A program made the position numbers and the translations under genes. The notes beneath the pieces were generated by a model. It was given only the letters and a program-made list of their open reading frames with translations. It was not told where the DNA came from and ran no database searches. Source: Chloroflexota bacterium (GTDB lineage: Bacteria > Chloroflexota > Dehalococcoidia > DSTF01 > RBG-16-68-14). Taken from it: a stretch of DNA of 64,000 bases. Shown here piece after piece: positions 25,388 to 34,245 of the stretch. Where the stretch lies: NCBI GenBank assembly GCA_029262675.1, contig JAJCYW010000003.1, positions 124,001 through 188,000 of the forward strand. Direction: 5' to 3'. How positions within the stretch are numbered: the stretch's first letter is position 1; the number at the start of each line of letters is the position of its first letter.

Positions 25388-26056
25388 ATGACGCGATCAC
25401 ATTCACGGGCGGCCGCCATATGCGCGGCGGTCGCCGTCGCGGCGCTGGCCGTGGCGATAGGGCTGTTCGAAAGCCAGGCGGCGTTCGCGCACGCCGACTA
25501 CGACCGTTCTGAGCCCGGGCGCAACGAGGTGCTGGCGGCGCCGCCGGAGCGTGTCGATGTCTGGTTCACACAGGACGTTCGCAAACGTGAAGGATTCTAC
25601 TTCGTGCGGGTGTTCGATGAGCAGGGCATACAGGTGAGCGACGGCGACGGGCTGGTGGACGACGACGACCGCGAGCACCTGTTCACGACGCTGCCGTCTA
25701 ACGCCGCGCCCGGCCGCTACGTCGTCGAATGGATGACGACGTCGGATATTGACGGCGACGACGATGAGGGCGCGTTCTGCTTCTACGCCGGCGTGGAGCC
25801 GACGGACGAGCAGGCAGCGGAGTGCGCCGTCTTCGATGAGGACATTCTGCCAACGCCGACTGACCGCCCCGCGGAGCCGACGGCAGACGGCGCAGATACG
25901 CCCGTGGCCGCGGCGTCGCCGACGCCAGTTGTCGCGCCGCCGGCGAACGGAGATTCGGGCGACGACTCGTTCCCGCTTGCCGCCGCGATTGCCATCATCA
26001 TCGGTGCTGTCGTCCTGGTGGGCGCGGCCGCGGCAGTATGGCTGCGCCGGAGCTAG
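25388..26056 (+). CDS. CopC-domain protein with C-terminal membrane anchor
   Basis: The 222-residue product has a signal peptide ending at AFA-HAD near residue 35. The mature N-terminal His begins a CopC-type beta sandwich (HADYDRSEPGRNEVLAAPP, VDVWFTQDV, YVVEWMTTSDIDGD). A Pro/Thr/Ala linker and one transmembrane helix (residues about 198-217) end it. CopC domains bind Cu(II) or Cu(I) outside the cytoplasm. Start ATG 25388 has GAAGGAGG. The fusion gene starts 4 bp after the stop. Confidence 0.85.
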   Translation: MTRSHSRAAAICAAVAVAALAVAIGLFESQAAFAHADYDRSEPGRNEVLAAPPERVDVWFTQDVRKREGFYFVRVFDEQGIQVSDGDGLVDDDDREHLFTTLPSNAAPGRYVVEWMTTSDIDGDDDEGAFCFYAGVEPTDEQAAECAVFDEDILPTPTDRPAEPTADGADTPVAAASPTPVVAPPANGDSGDDSFPLAAAIAIIIGAVVLVGAAAAVWLRRS

Positions 26057-26060
26057 CGGC

Positions 26061-28517
26061 GTGACGAAGCCGGGCATTCTGCGTCGATCGTGGGCCGCGC
26101 TCGCGATCGTCGCGATCGGGCTGGCCATCGCTGGCGCGCTGCTGACGCCTGGAAGTGCCGGCGCGCACGCGGTCCTTGAGCGGTCGCTGCCGGTGCAGAA
26201 CCAGAAACTGGAGGCGCCGCCGGAGCTCGTGGAGGCCTGGTTCAGCGAGCCGCTTGAGCGATCGCTGACGAGCCTGCGCGTTCTGGACACGCAGGGCGAG
26301 CCGGTTCACGTTGGCGAGACGCTCTTCAGCGACGACGAGTCGGGGTACGCGGCCGTTGCGGTACCGCCGGACCTTGCGCCCGGCATCTACACGATGACGT
26401 ACGAGAACGTTTCCACCGTGGACGGCCACGTCTGGAGCGGATTCTTCTCGTTTATCCTGCTCAATGCGGACGGCTCCGTGCCGGCAGGCGAGGCGCTGAT
26501 ACCGGGCGGGCTGGCAGGACAGACCGGTCTGCTGCCGGGGAACCTGGATAGCGCCCTGCGTTGGATCGGGCTGCTGGCGGCTGCGGCACTGGCCGGCGGC
26601 GTCTTGTTCGCGCTGATCGTCGCGCGGCCGGCGGCCGAGTTCCTTTCGCAGGAGCGCGCGGACGAAGTGTCTGAGCGGGCGATCGCCTCGATGGCGGGAA
26701 TCGCGGCGGCGGCAGCGCTGCTGACGGTTCTGACGACGCTGGGCCAGTTGCTGCTGTTCGCGGATCGCGTCGGCCGGCTGGACGACCTGGCCGGCATCCT
26801 GTTCGAAACGCGCAGCGGCGAGTTGCTGGCCGCCCGCATGGGCCTAGGCCTCGCGCTGGCACTGCTGTTCTTACCAGGTGCCTTGAGCGACGAGTTTCGC
26901 CGCAGTCGCCACGCTGCGTTGGCGCTGTGGCCCGCCTTGATCGGCGGCTTGGGGCTGCTGATCACGTTCTCGCTCGGCAGTCACTCGGCATCCGGCGGCG
27001 GCCAGTTCTGGTCGATCACGTCGGACTTCGTACACTTCGCCGCTACGGCTGCCTGGATTGGTGCGCTGGTGCAGCTTCCGCTGCTCTTCCACTGGGCCGG
27101 CCAGAAGCTAGAAGGTACTCAGCGTGCGCTCTACCTGGCGAACGCGCTGGATCGCTTCTCCTGGCTCTCCGTGATCAGCGTCGCGCTTGTGATCGGCACG
27201 GGCGTGTTCAACGGGTTCGTGCAGCTACCGACCTTCGAGTCGTTCTACGAGACATCGTTTGGCCGCGTGCTGATCGTGAAAATGGCCCTGATCCTGCCGC
27301 TGCTGGCGGTTGCCGGTTTCAACGCGATCTACTTGAAGCCGCGGCTGGTCGAGACGATCGATGTGCTCCACGACGAGGACGTGAAGCGGCGGCCGAGCGG
27401 GCGCGCGCGTGCGCGGCAGGAAGCGCGCTTGCGCGGGCTGGAGCGGCTGCTGCCGCGCACGGCGATCGCCGAGCTGCTGGTTGCCGTCGCGGTGCTGGCA
27501 AGCGTCGCGGTGGTGGCGCAAAGCACCACCGCGGACGGAGAGCTTCGCCTGGACGCGAGCCGTCCAAGCGGCGAGTTCGTTGCGGACGGCGATTCGCGAG
27601 ACCTTGGCGTGCTGCTGGAGATCCGGCCCTTCGGCATCGGCATCAACACGTTTACGGCGACGGTCACGGCGCTGGAAGGTGAAGAGGTGGGAGAGATGCT
27701 CGGCCTGCGGTTGACGGCCTCGTTGGACGACCCCAACGTGTCGCCGAGCGCTGGCCGTTCCGGCACGAACCTGGAGTTGGAGCCGACGGAGACGGATGGT
27801 GTCTGGTCGGCGGAGGCGGCGCTGCTGACGCGGCCCGGCACGTGGAACATCCAGGCCCGCGTCCAACGCCGCGGCTTCGACGACGCCGATGCCTTCTTCA
27901 TCATACCTGAGGTCGGCGGCTACCTGGCGCGGCCGGAGGAGCCGGACGGCCTGTTCTCGTTGCCGTTCACGTATGTCGATTGGAATATCGTCGCGGGCGG
28001 CGGCATGTTGGTATTCGGCATCGGCGTCTTCCTGATCTGGCACCACCGGCCGCTCTCCTGGCGACGCAGTACATCGGCGTCGGTGGGGTTTTCGAGCGCG
28101 GTGGCGCTGCTCACCGGCATCGTCTTCCTCTTCGGCGTGCATGCGCACGAGGAGGTGATCGGCAATGCCAGCCCGATTCCGGCGACCGCGGAATCGCTCG
28201 CCATCGGCCAGCAGATATTCGTGACGAACTGCACGACCTGCCACGGCACTACGGGCGAGGGTGACGGGCCGACGGTGCCGACTCTGGTCGTGCCGCCGCC
28301 GCGGTTGGGCGATCACGTGCCGTTCCACAGCTCGGGCACGATCTTCCTCTGGATCAGCAACGGCATTCCGCTTGACGTGGAGGTGAAGAACATGCCGGCG
28401 TTTGGGGAGGTGTTGACCGAAGACGAGCGCTGGCACGTGGTTAACTTCCTCAAGGAAACGTTTAGGGCAGGGGACTTCGAACCGATCATTCCGGAAGACC
28501 TGGCACAGAGCGAATAG
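26061..28517 (+). CDS. CopC-CopD-cytochrome c fusion protein
   Basis: An 818-residue membrane protein. In order: a signal peptide with the mature N-terminus at H36 (AGAHAVLERSLP); a CopC domain to about 135, ending in the family YENVSTVDGHVWSGFFSF; a CopD membrane domain of about eight helices, residues 165-430, with FVHFAATAAWIGALVQLPLL; another helix near 475; a beta-rich domain near 500-620 like those fused to CopD or FixH proteins; one or two helices near 640-690; and a c-type cytochrome at the end, with heme motif CTTCH near 726 and axial Met in NMPAFG. GTG 26061 starts 4 bp after the copC stop; the longer open frame overlaps copC and is not used. Copper uptake coupled to electron transfer is a reasonable inference. 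Confidence 0.85.
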   Translation: MTKPGILRRSWAALAIVAIGLAIAGALLTPGSAGAHAVLERSLPVQNQKLEAPPELVEAWFSEPLERSLTSLRVLDTQGEPVHVGETLFSDDESGYAAVAVPPDLAPGIYTMTYENVSTVDGHVWSGFFSFILLNADGSVPAGEALIPGGLAGQTGLLPGNLDSALRWIGLLAAAALAGGVLFALIVARPAAEFLSQERADEVSERAIASMAGIAAAAALLTVLTTLGQLLLFADRVGRLDDLAGILFETRSGELLAARMGLGLALALLFLPGALSDEFRRSRHAALALWPALIGGLGLLITFSLGSHSASGGGQFWSITSDFVHFAATAAWIGALVQLPLLFHWAGQKLEGTQRALYLANALDRFSWLSVISVALVIGTGVFNGFVQLPTFESFYETSFGRVLIVKMALILPLLAVAGFNAIYLKPRLVETIDVLHDEDVKRRPSGRARARQEARLRGLERLLPRTAIAELLVAVAVLASVAVVAQSTTADGELRLDASRPSGEFVADGDSRDLGVLLEIRPFGIGINTFTATVTALEGEEVGEMLGLRLTASLDDPNVSPSAGRSGTNLELEPTETDGVWSAEAALLTRPGTWNIQARVQRRGFDDADAFFIIPEVGGYLARPEEPDGLFSLPFTYVDWNIVAGGGMLVFGIGVFLIWHHRPLSWRRSTSASVGFSSAVALLTGIVFLFGVHAHEEVIGNASPIPATAESLAIGQQIFVTNCTTCHGTTGEGDGPTVPTLVVPPPRLGDHVPFHSSGTIFLWISNGIPLDVEVKNMPAFGEVLTEDERWHVVNFLKETFRAGDFEPIIPEDLAQSE

Positions 28518-28782
28518 TGACGTAACGTTGGCGAGATACCGCAGACGGCGGCCCAGGGCTGCGGGGGTCGGGAGCAGGGCAGGGGAGGCCGGCGCGTGGT
28601 CCGCAAGACGCCGGCGCTTGTCCTCGTCGCTGGTGGCCTGGTCGTCGCGGCGCCGGTGGTGGCGCGAGCATAGCATTCGGCGCTGCGTCCGATGGTTCAG
28701 TGACCCGGCCACTCCGCCGGTGTGCTACTTGACATATGTGATATGCTTTCATCCCTTGCCTCATTGAGTTTGGAGGCGGCAC

Positions 28783-31416
28783 CTGCTGATACTTCTCAGA
28801 CCCGGCACTCTACTGTTGGCAGCAGTGATTGCTGCATTGGTGGTCGCGGGAACCCAGTGGCTCGATACGGCGCAATCCGTCAGCGGCGGCCCGGAGATGC
28901 GGCTGACGGCAAACGGCTGCACGGCCGACTGCACGTTCGCTCTCGACGAGACGTTCACCCTCACCGTGGAGATCGTCGAAGGGCCGGCGGGGGGCTACAT
29001 CGGCGCGCAGTCGTTCATCGACTTCGGGCTGGACCTCACCTACGACATCTCGCAGGCGGCCGCGGCTGATGAAGTGACGTGGCCGGATTGCCTAGGCGTC
29101 GTGGTCGTTCGGGCACAGACGGTGGGCCCGTACGTCGTGAACCACGGCTGTATCACCGGCCTGCTCCCGCCGCTTCCGCTCAGCACGCACACGGGCAGCC
29201 TCGTTGAAATCTCGCTCACCTGCTCCTCAGGTGACAGCTCAACGAACGTCAAGCTTCTGCCGGTTGGCGACCCGCTAGCCAGCAGCAGCGGCACCGGGTT
29301 CTCGACTGGCGGCGCGCCGTTTGCAGCGAAAGCCGGCGACCTCTTGGTCAGTTGTGGCGCTGGCCTGCCGACGTCCACAGTGACGGACACTCCCACGAGC
29401 ACGCCGAACGTCACGCCAACGCCGACCAGTACATCCACGCCGACGGTCGCACCCACGCCCGGTGGCCCGGAGATGCGACTGACGGCAAACGGCTGCGTCG
29501 CCAACTGCACGTTCGCCCTCGATGAGAAATTCACCCTCACCGTTGAGATCCTCATAGCACCAGTGGGCGGCTATGTGGCCGCACAGTCGTTTGTCAACTT
29601 CGGGCTGGATCTCACGTACAACCCTACCGCGACCGCTACCGACGAGATAACGTGGCCCGATTGCGAGGGCGTCGTAGCCGTTCGCGCGCAGACCGCGCCG
29701 TACAACGTCAACCACGGTTGCTTGACCGGGCTGATCTCGCCGCCGCTTAGCACCTTCGTGGGCAGCTTCGTTGAGATCTCGATGACCTGTTCCTCAGGTG
29801 ACAGCACAACAAACGTCAAGCTTCTGCCGTACCTGGACCCGGTAGCTGGCACCAGCGGCAGCGCTTTCAACAACGGCGTAGCCACGATCGCCCCCAAGGT
29901 GGGCGACCTCTTGGTCAGTTGTGGCGCAGGCCTGCCGACGCCCACAATGACGGATACTCCTACGAGCACGCCGACAGGGACGCCAACGCCGACCTTTACG
30001 TCCACGCCGAACGTCACGCCAACGCCGACCAACACGCCAACGCCAACGCCAACCGACACGCCAACGCGGACGGCCACGCCGACGCCCGGTGGCCCGGAGA
30101 TGCGGCTGACGGCAAACGGCTGCATCGCCGACTGCACATTCGCCAACGATGAGAAGTTTGGCCTCACTGTGGAGATCGTCGCAGGGCCGGCGGGAGGCTA
30201 CATCGGTGCGCAATCGTTCATCGACTTTGGGCTGGATCTCACCTACGACATCTCCCTGGTGGCCGCGGCCGATGAAGTGACGTGGCCGGATTGTCTAGAT
30301 ATCGTTGTCGTTCGCGCGCAGACAGTTGGCCCGCACGTCGTCAACCACGGTTGTCTGACTGGGCTACTCCCGCCGCAGCCGATGAGTACTCACATCGGCA
30401 GCTTCGTTGAAATTTCACTGACCTGCTCATCGGGTCCCAGCACGGCGGAAGTGAGGCTGCTGCCCCAGGGGGACGCAGTCGCGGGTACCAGCGGCGCAGG
30501 TTTCGCTGCGGGTTCAGTTGTGATCCCCGCCAAGGTCAGCAACCTCTCCATCACTTGTGGCGCGGGCGCGCCGCCGCCGACCCATACGGCCACGCCGACG
30601 GTCACGCCAACGCCCGGCGGCCCCATTTTGATCTGCCCGCCGTTCTGCGACCCCATCTTGGTCTGTCCGCCGTTCTGCCCGCCAACGCCGACCCCTATTG
30701 GGCCGATCTGCCCGCCGATCTGTATTCCGATTTGTCCGCCGATCTGTCCAACGTCAACTTACACACCAACGAGTACGTCGACCGCGACGTCGACGCCAAC
30801 AATGACCCCAGTGCCGACATGGACACCTGTCCCGACATGGACACCTGTCTCGACATGGACACCTGTCTCGACATGGACGCCCGTCCCAACGACGACGCCA
30901 GGACCAACATGGACGCCCGTCCCTACGACGACGCCAGGACCAACATGGACGCCCGCCCCAACGTGGACGCTTGTGCGGCCAACTGCAACGAAGACGAATA
31001 CACCCACGCCTGTGTCGCCGACGGCCACGCCGACTGCGCCGGTGACGCCCACTTCCACCGTCACTCCGACGCCGACCAGCGCGCCGACGAGTACTCACAC
31101 GCCGGTTCCGACGTGGACGCCACAGCCGGAGTGGACGGCCGTGCCGACCTGGACGCCACAGCCGACCTGGACGTCGGAGGCGCCGACAGATACTCCGGTA
31201 GCTGCGGTGCTGGGGGCGCTGCGAGGCGACACGAACTGCGATGGATTCATCGGCCCGTTAGACGCCGTGTACATTCTCCAGTGGTGGGCAGGCCTGTTTG
31301 CCGCCCTACCTTGTCCGTCTGGTGGTGACGCGGACGGCGATGGCGCGACGACGATCATGGATGCGGCCGTGATTCTTCAATTCTATGCGGACATGATCGC
31401 TATGCTGCCGCCGTAG
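28783..31416 (+). CDS. Secreted cohesin-like/dockerin protein with Thr-Pro repeats
   Basis: About 877 residues. A signal peptide (LLILLRPGTLLLAAVIAALV) reads from CTG 28783, which has GGAGG six bases upstream; the next usual start, TTG 28816, has no ribosome site and gives a poor signal. Three related modules of about 165 residues follow, each opening GGPEMRLTANGC, with GLDLTYD, EVTWPDC, VNHGC[LI]TGL and LVSCGAGLPT elements; they resemble cohesin-like beta sandwiches of Chloroflexota. TPT linkers join them. A Cys-Pro-Pro stretch (ICPPFCDP, ICPPICIP) and a TWTPVP repeat precede a C-terminal type I dockerin, with two Ca-binding loops DTNCDGFIGPLD and DADGDGATTIMD. It could be a scaffold or adhesive surface protein. 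Confidence 0.75.
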   Translation: MLILLRPGTLLLAAVIAALVVAGTQWLDTAQSVSGGPEMRLTANGCTADCTFALDETFTLTVEIVEGPAGGYIGAQSFIDFGLDLTYDISQAAAADEVTWPDCLGVVVVRAQTVGPYVVNHGCITGLLPPLPLSTHTGSLVEISLTCSSGDSSTNVKLLPVGDPLASSSGTGFSTGGAPFAAKAGDLLVSCGAGLPTSTVTDTPTSTPNVTPTPTSTSTPTVAPTPGGPEMRLTANGCVANCTFALDEKFTLTVEILIAPVGGYVAAQSFVNFGLDLTYNPTATATDEITWPDCEGVVAVRAQTAPYNVNHGCLTGLISPPLSTFVGSFVEISMTCSSGDSTTNVKLLPYLDPVAGTSGSAFNNGVATIAPKVGDLLVSCGAGLPTPTMTDTPTSTPTGTPTPTFTSTPNVTPTPTNTPTPTPTDTPTRTATPTPGGPEMRLTANGCIADCTFANDEKFGLTVEIVAGPAGGYIGAQSFIDFGLDLTYDISLVAAADEVTWPDCLDIVVVRAQTVGPHVVNHGCLTGLLPPQPMSTHIGSFVEISLTCSSGPSTAEVRLLPQGDAVAGTSGAGFAAGSVVIPAKVSNLSITCGAGAPPPTHTATPTVTPTPGGPILICPPFCDPILVCPPFCPPTPTPIGPICPPICIPICPPICPTSTYTPTSTSTATSTPTMTPVPTWTPVPTWTPVSTWTPVSTWTPVPTTTPGPTWTPVPTTTPGPTWTPAPTWTLVRPTATKTNTPTPVSPTATPTAPVTPTSTVTPTPTSAPTSTHTPVPTWTPQPEWTAVPTWTPQPTWTSEAPTDTPVAAVLGALRGDTNCDGFIGPLDAVYILQWWAGLFAALPCPSGGDADGDGATTIMDAAVILQFYADMIAMLPP
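30811..30972. repeat. 18-bp and 36-bp tandem repeats in the TWTPVP region
   Basis: Four 18-bp units based on CGACATGGACACCTGTCC are followed by two 36-bp units that contain ACGACGCCAGGACCAACATG. They encode the hexapeptide repeat TWTPVP/S and its variants. All are multiples of three. Confidence 0.75.
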
Positions 31417-31559
31417 ACCGACATACAACTGCGCCACCCCCGCCATCGGCGGAAAGGAATCTCGCAGCTACCGCAATCATGCCCGGATTGCCGAATCACG
31501 CCCAGGATGTCCTTCAGCAGGTCGATTCACCTCGTCCGCCGCCGACGTGAGAAGGCTTG

Positions 31560-31612
31560 TGGTCGGGGCGGCCGGACTCGAACCGGCGATCTCCTGTCCC
31601 CCAGACAGGTGC
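31560..31612 (-). pseudogene. 3' half of a tRNA-Pro(GGG), possible attachment site
   Basis: The minus strand carries the anticodon arm CCTGT-CTGGGGG-ACAGG, variable loop, T arm GCCGG-TTCGAGT-CCGGC, acceptor strand CGCCCCG and ACCA of a tRNA-Pro. The 5' acceptor strand and a normal D arm are missing. A 62-bp block (31551-31612) matches 45467-45528 at the intact tRNA-Pro except for two bases, and those two pair with each other in the T stem. Confidence 0.75.
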
Positions 31613-31827
31613 TCACTGCTCTAGCCAAGGACAACTGGCGCTGCGTGGTGTCCTGAATACACCTCGCGGGCGAATCGCCCTAGCCTGTGACGGGCCATGC
31701 CGACGTGTCGTGACGCGTTCGTCCGCAGTTTGTTTGCAGCCCCCCCACCAGGCTTGTTTTCTTTCGATGGCGCTCAGGCGGGTGCCGCACTTAGAACCTG
31801 GCGATGTCAAACGGAATCTCTGGGAAG

Positions 31828-34245
31828 CTACTCTGAAGTTAGCCGAAGCTGGGCGTCACGAAAGACGAAGGCATCGTTACCTGCGGCTTCCCCCAGCCTC
31901 AGCAGGTGTATCTCCAATGATGCCAGGTTTGGCCTGGTGACGGTGTGCTCAACCAAGATCGGTTGCCAGATGTTCGACTGTCCGTAAATCTGGAGCGATT
32001 CTCCTTCCTTAGCACCTTCTTCTCGAACGATGATCTCTATCTGGCCATCTGCCGGTTCTGCCGCGGTTCGAATCCATGCGAGCGCGACGTAGGTCTGGCC
32101 TGGCATCAGGTTCATATCTGTGCCGTTGGTGCTCAGGAGAGCGGAGTAGGCGATGTCGTCCGATGACACCAAGATACCATCGTCGACGTGCCTGAGCGTG
32201 CTGCGCCACCCTCGCCAGGCGTCTGGGCCGATAGCGTCCGCATTCAGCAGGAAGTTCCCGTCGCCGGCCAAGCCGAGCGCGTAGGTCGAGTCGGCGCCTT
32301 CGGAGAGGCTTTCCGATCCGTCTACGACTACAGTCGCCAGTTCTGCGGCCTGGATCAGCTTCGGCGCAAGCCAGGCGCCCACGAAACGTGCCCCGTCTTC
32401 CGTGAAGTGAACATCGTCGTTGCTGCGCACCTGTACGTCATCGATCTCACGGCTGTAGTCTCCGTCTATGCTGAGAAAGCTGTTCAGGTCGATGGTCGTG
32501 ATTCGGCTGCCGTTCTCCCGGGCGACGACGCTGCCAACGTCGTTTAGCCGGTCGACGGTTTCCGGCTCAATGGCGAACGGGCTGACATACGGCGCCGTCA
32601 GCAGCACGACTCTCGCTCCGCGCTCGGAGAGCGTGTCGATAGCATCCTGTAGCGCCTTGCGGAAGTTGCTCTCCCACTCCGGCGTGCCGCCTTGCACGAC
32701 GCGGCCGTCAACCTCGCGGCCAACGCCATCCCAGGGCGATGTCATCAGTACGACGACATCTGGCTGAAACAGGTCGATATGCGGACGCCAACGTTCTCTG
32801 ACCGCCGAGCATTGGCTGCCCAAGGAGTATTCCCGGTGGCGCACGTCGCCGGGCATCATTCCGCAGCCATCTACGGAGAGGTCCCGCAGAACGTACCCGA
32901 ACTCTGCCTGCAGCTCGTACAGGCCGACCGACATCGAGCGGGAGATCGAATCGCCCACCATGAGAATACGCGTCGCTTCCCCTATCGCCTCTTCGTTGAA
33001 CTCCAGTGGCAATTGCGCAGCCACGGACTCATCCGGCACCGCGTAGGGCGGCGCTCCGCCACGCGTGACCACAATGAGCACGATGACGAGCGCCGCCATC
33101 GTGGCGGGCGCGACAGCCCAAGATGCGCGCGGCCACCGCAGCGTACCCCGCCGGATCGGTATCTCTATTGCATAGTAGGAGACGAGAGAGATTGCCAGCG
33201 TGACGGCCACGCGAACCGTCAACAGGCTCGCGCCGTCCAGACCGGTTCGCTCGGCGGTGAGCATGAGGTACAAGGGCCAGTGCCAGAGGTAGACGCCGTA
33301 CGAAATCAGGCCCAGGCCGCGAAGCGGCGCCATCGCGAGCAGCTTTCCAAGCGGGCTGCCCTTGGGCTGCACGACGGCGGCGATGACGACGGCGACGGCG
33401 ATGGCAAGCAGGAGGTACCCGCCGTTATAGAGAAATGAACTGTCATCTGAGACGCGCACCCACATCCATCCGAGCAGCACGGCGCTTGCCATCGCCGCAC
33501 ACTGTAAGAGGATGCGGGGAGCGTCGGCGTGGAACAGACGCGAGCGTAGGAGTACCACGGCCAGCACAACACCCACCAGCAGCGAGTGCGCCCGCGTATC
33601 GGTGCCGTAGTAGACGCGTGAAGGATCTACCCCCGGCGAGTAAAGCCACGCCATCAGTAACGCTGACCCTGCGATCAAGATCAGAGAAACGGCGGCGAGC
33701 GCGCGCGGGGAGCCGCGCCCGAGCTTCATCAACAGAACGAACACGAGCGGCCAGACGAGATAGAACTGCTCCTCGATCGCTAGCGACCAGGCGTGGCGGA
33801 GCGGCGACGGAACGGCGAACTGGTCGAAGTAGGATGTGCCTGAGATGATGAAGCGCCAGTTGGCGAAGTAGGCCAACGTAGCGAGCCCATCACCGCGTAT
33901 CTTGTCAAGCTCCTCTGGCTCCGCAAAGGCGACAGCGTAGACTGCAACGCCCGCCAGCATTAGGAAGAGCGCGGGAAGTAGCCGGCGCGCTCGCCGCGCC
34001 CAGAATGCCGCCAGTTGGAGCTTGCCGGTGGCGTTCCACTCAAACAGGAGCAAGCTGGTGATCAAATAGCCGCTGAGCACGAAGAATGCGTCAACACCAA
34101 GAAAACCGCCTCGTGCCCAAGAGAGTTCGGCGTGATACGCGAGCACGGCAGCGACAGCGAGGCCGCGCAGGCCGTCAAGAGCCGGCTGGTAAGGTAGGCG
34201 GCTCGGCGACGCCATCGCAGATTCGGCCCTGCCTGTGGGACGCAA
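31828..34245 (-). CDS. Acyltransferase-3/SGNH protein with extra C-terminal domain
   Basis: About 805 residues. Residues 15-385 form an OafA/YrhL-type acyltransferase of ten or so helices: PYQPALDGLRGLAVAAVLAYH (catalytic His), FFVLSGYLITSLL, FWARRARRLLPAL and HAWSLAIEEQFYLVWPL. Residues 420-650 form an SGNH esterase-like domain with GDSISRS and a late DDVHF Asp-His pair. The final 145 residues (from GDGNFLLNA) are an extra domain also found on the glycosyltransferase encoded at 35.0 kb. Such enzymes O-acetylate or acylate surface sugars. TTG 34245 has GGAG eight bases upstream; ATG 34215 is an alternative. It is inside the candidate island. Confidence 0.85.
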   Translation of the reverse strand: MRPTGRAESAMASPSRLPYQPALDGLRGLAVAAVLAYHAELSWARGGFLGVDAFFVLSGYLITSLLLFEWNATGKLQLAAFWARRARRLLPALFLMLAGVAVYAVAFAEPEELDKIRGDGLATLAYFANWRFIISGTSYFDQFAVPSPLRHAWSLAIEEQFYLVWPLVFVLLMKLGRGSPRALAAVSLILIAGSALLMAWLYSPGVDPSRVYYGTDTRAHSLLVGVVLAVVLLRSRLFHADAPRILLQCAAMASAVLLGWMWVRVSDDSSFLYNGGYLLLAIAVAVVIAAVVQPKGSPLGKLLAMAPLRGLGLISYGVYLWHWPLYLMLTAERTGLDGASLLTVRVAVTLAISLVSYYAIEIPIRRGTLRWPRASWAVAPATMAALVIVLIVVTRGGAPPYAVPDESVAAQLPLEFNEEAIGEATRILMVGDSISRSMSVGLYELQAEFGYVLRDLSVDGCGMMPGDVRHREYSLGSQCSAVRERWRPHIDLFQPDVVVLMTSPWDGVGREVDGRVVQGGTPEWESNFRKALQDAIDTLSERGARVVLLTAPYVSPFAIEPETVDRLNDVGSVVARENGSRITTIDLNSFLSIDGDYSREIDDVQVRSNDDVHFTEDGARFVGAWLAPKLIQAAELATVVVDGSESLSEGADSTYALGLAGDGNFLLNADAIGPDAWRGWRSTLRHVDDGILVSSDDIAYSALLSTNGTDMNLMPGQTYVALAWIRTAAEPADGQIEIIVREEGAKEGESLQIYGQSNIWQPILVEHTVTRPNLASLEIHLLRLGEAAGNDAFVFRDAQLRLTSE

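Noticed and set aside
25749..26060. N-terminal extension of the CopD fusion frame
   Set aside because: Runs through copC in another frame and would place the signal peptide internally.
27225..28712. 495-codon minus-strand frame opposite the CopC-CopD fusion
   Set aside because: Antisense to a well-supported gene; rich in His/Arg with no domain, as expected of a shadow frame.
28729..28747. TTGACA upstream of the cohesin-like gene as a promoter
   Set aside because: A good -35 is present, but no -10 lies at an acceptable distance.
30811..30972. Short regular repeats resembling a CRISPR array
   Set aside because: Repeats are contiguous with no unique spacers, are multiples of three and lie in a coding frame.
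30555..31328. 257-codon Asp/Ala-rich frame within the Thr-Pro stalk
   Set aside because: Alternative frame of the tandem repeats that code TWTPVP; the true frame continues into the dockerin.
31560..31634. A second working tRNA-Pro
   Set aside because: The 5' acceptor strand does not pair with CGCCCCG and the D arm lacks its GG loop; only the 3' half is tRNA-like.
31620..31827. Integrase gene at the left island end
   Set aside because: The short minus frame here shows no recombinase motif (no R-HxxR-Y pattern) and no homology by eye.
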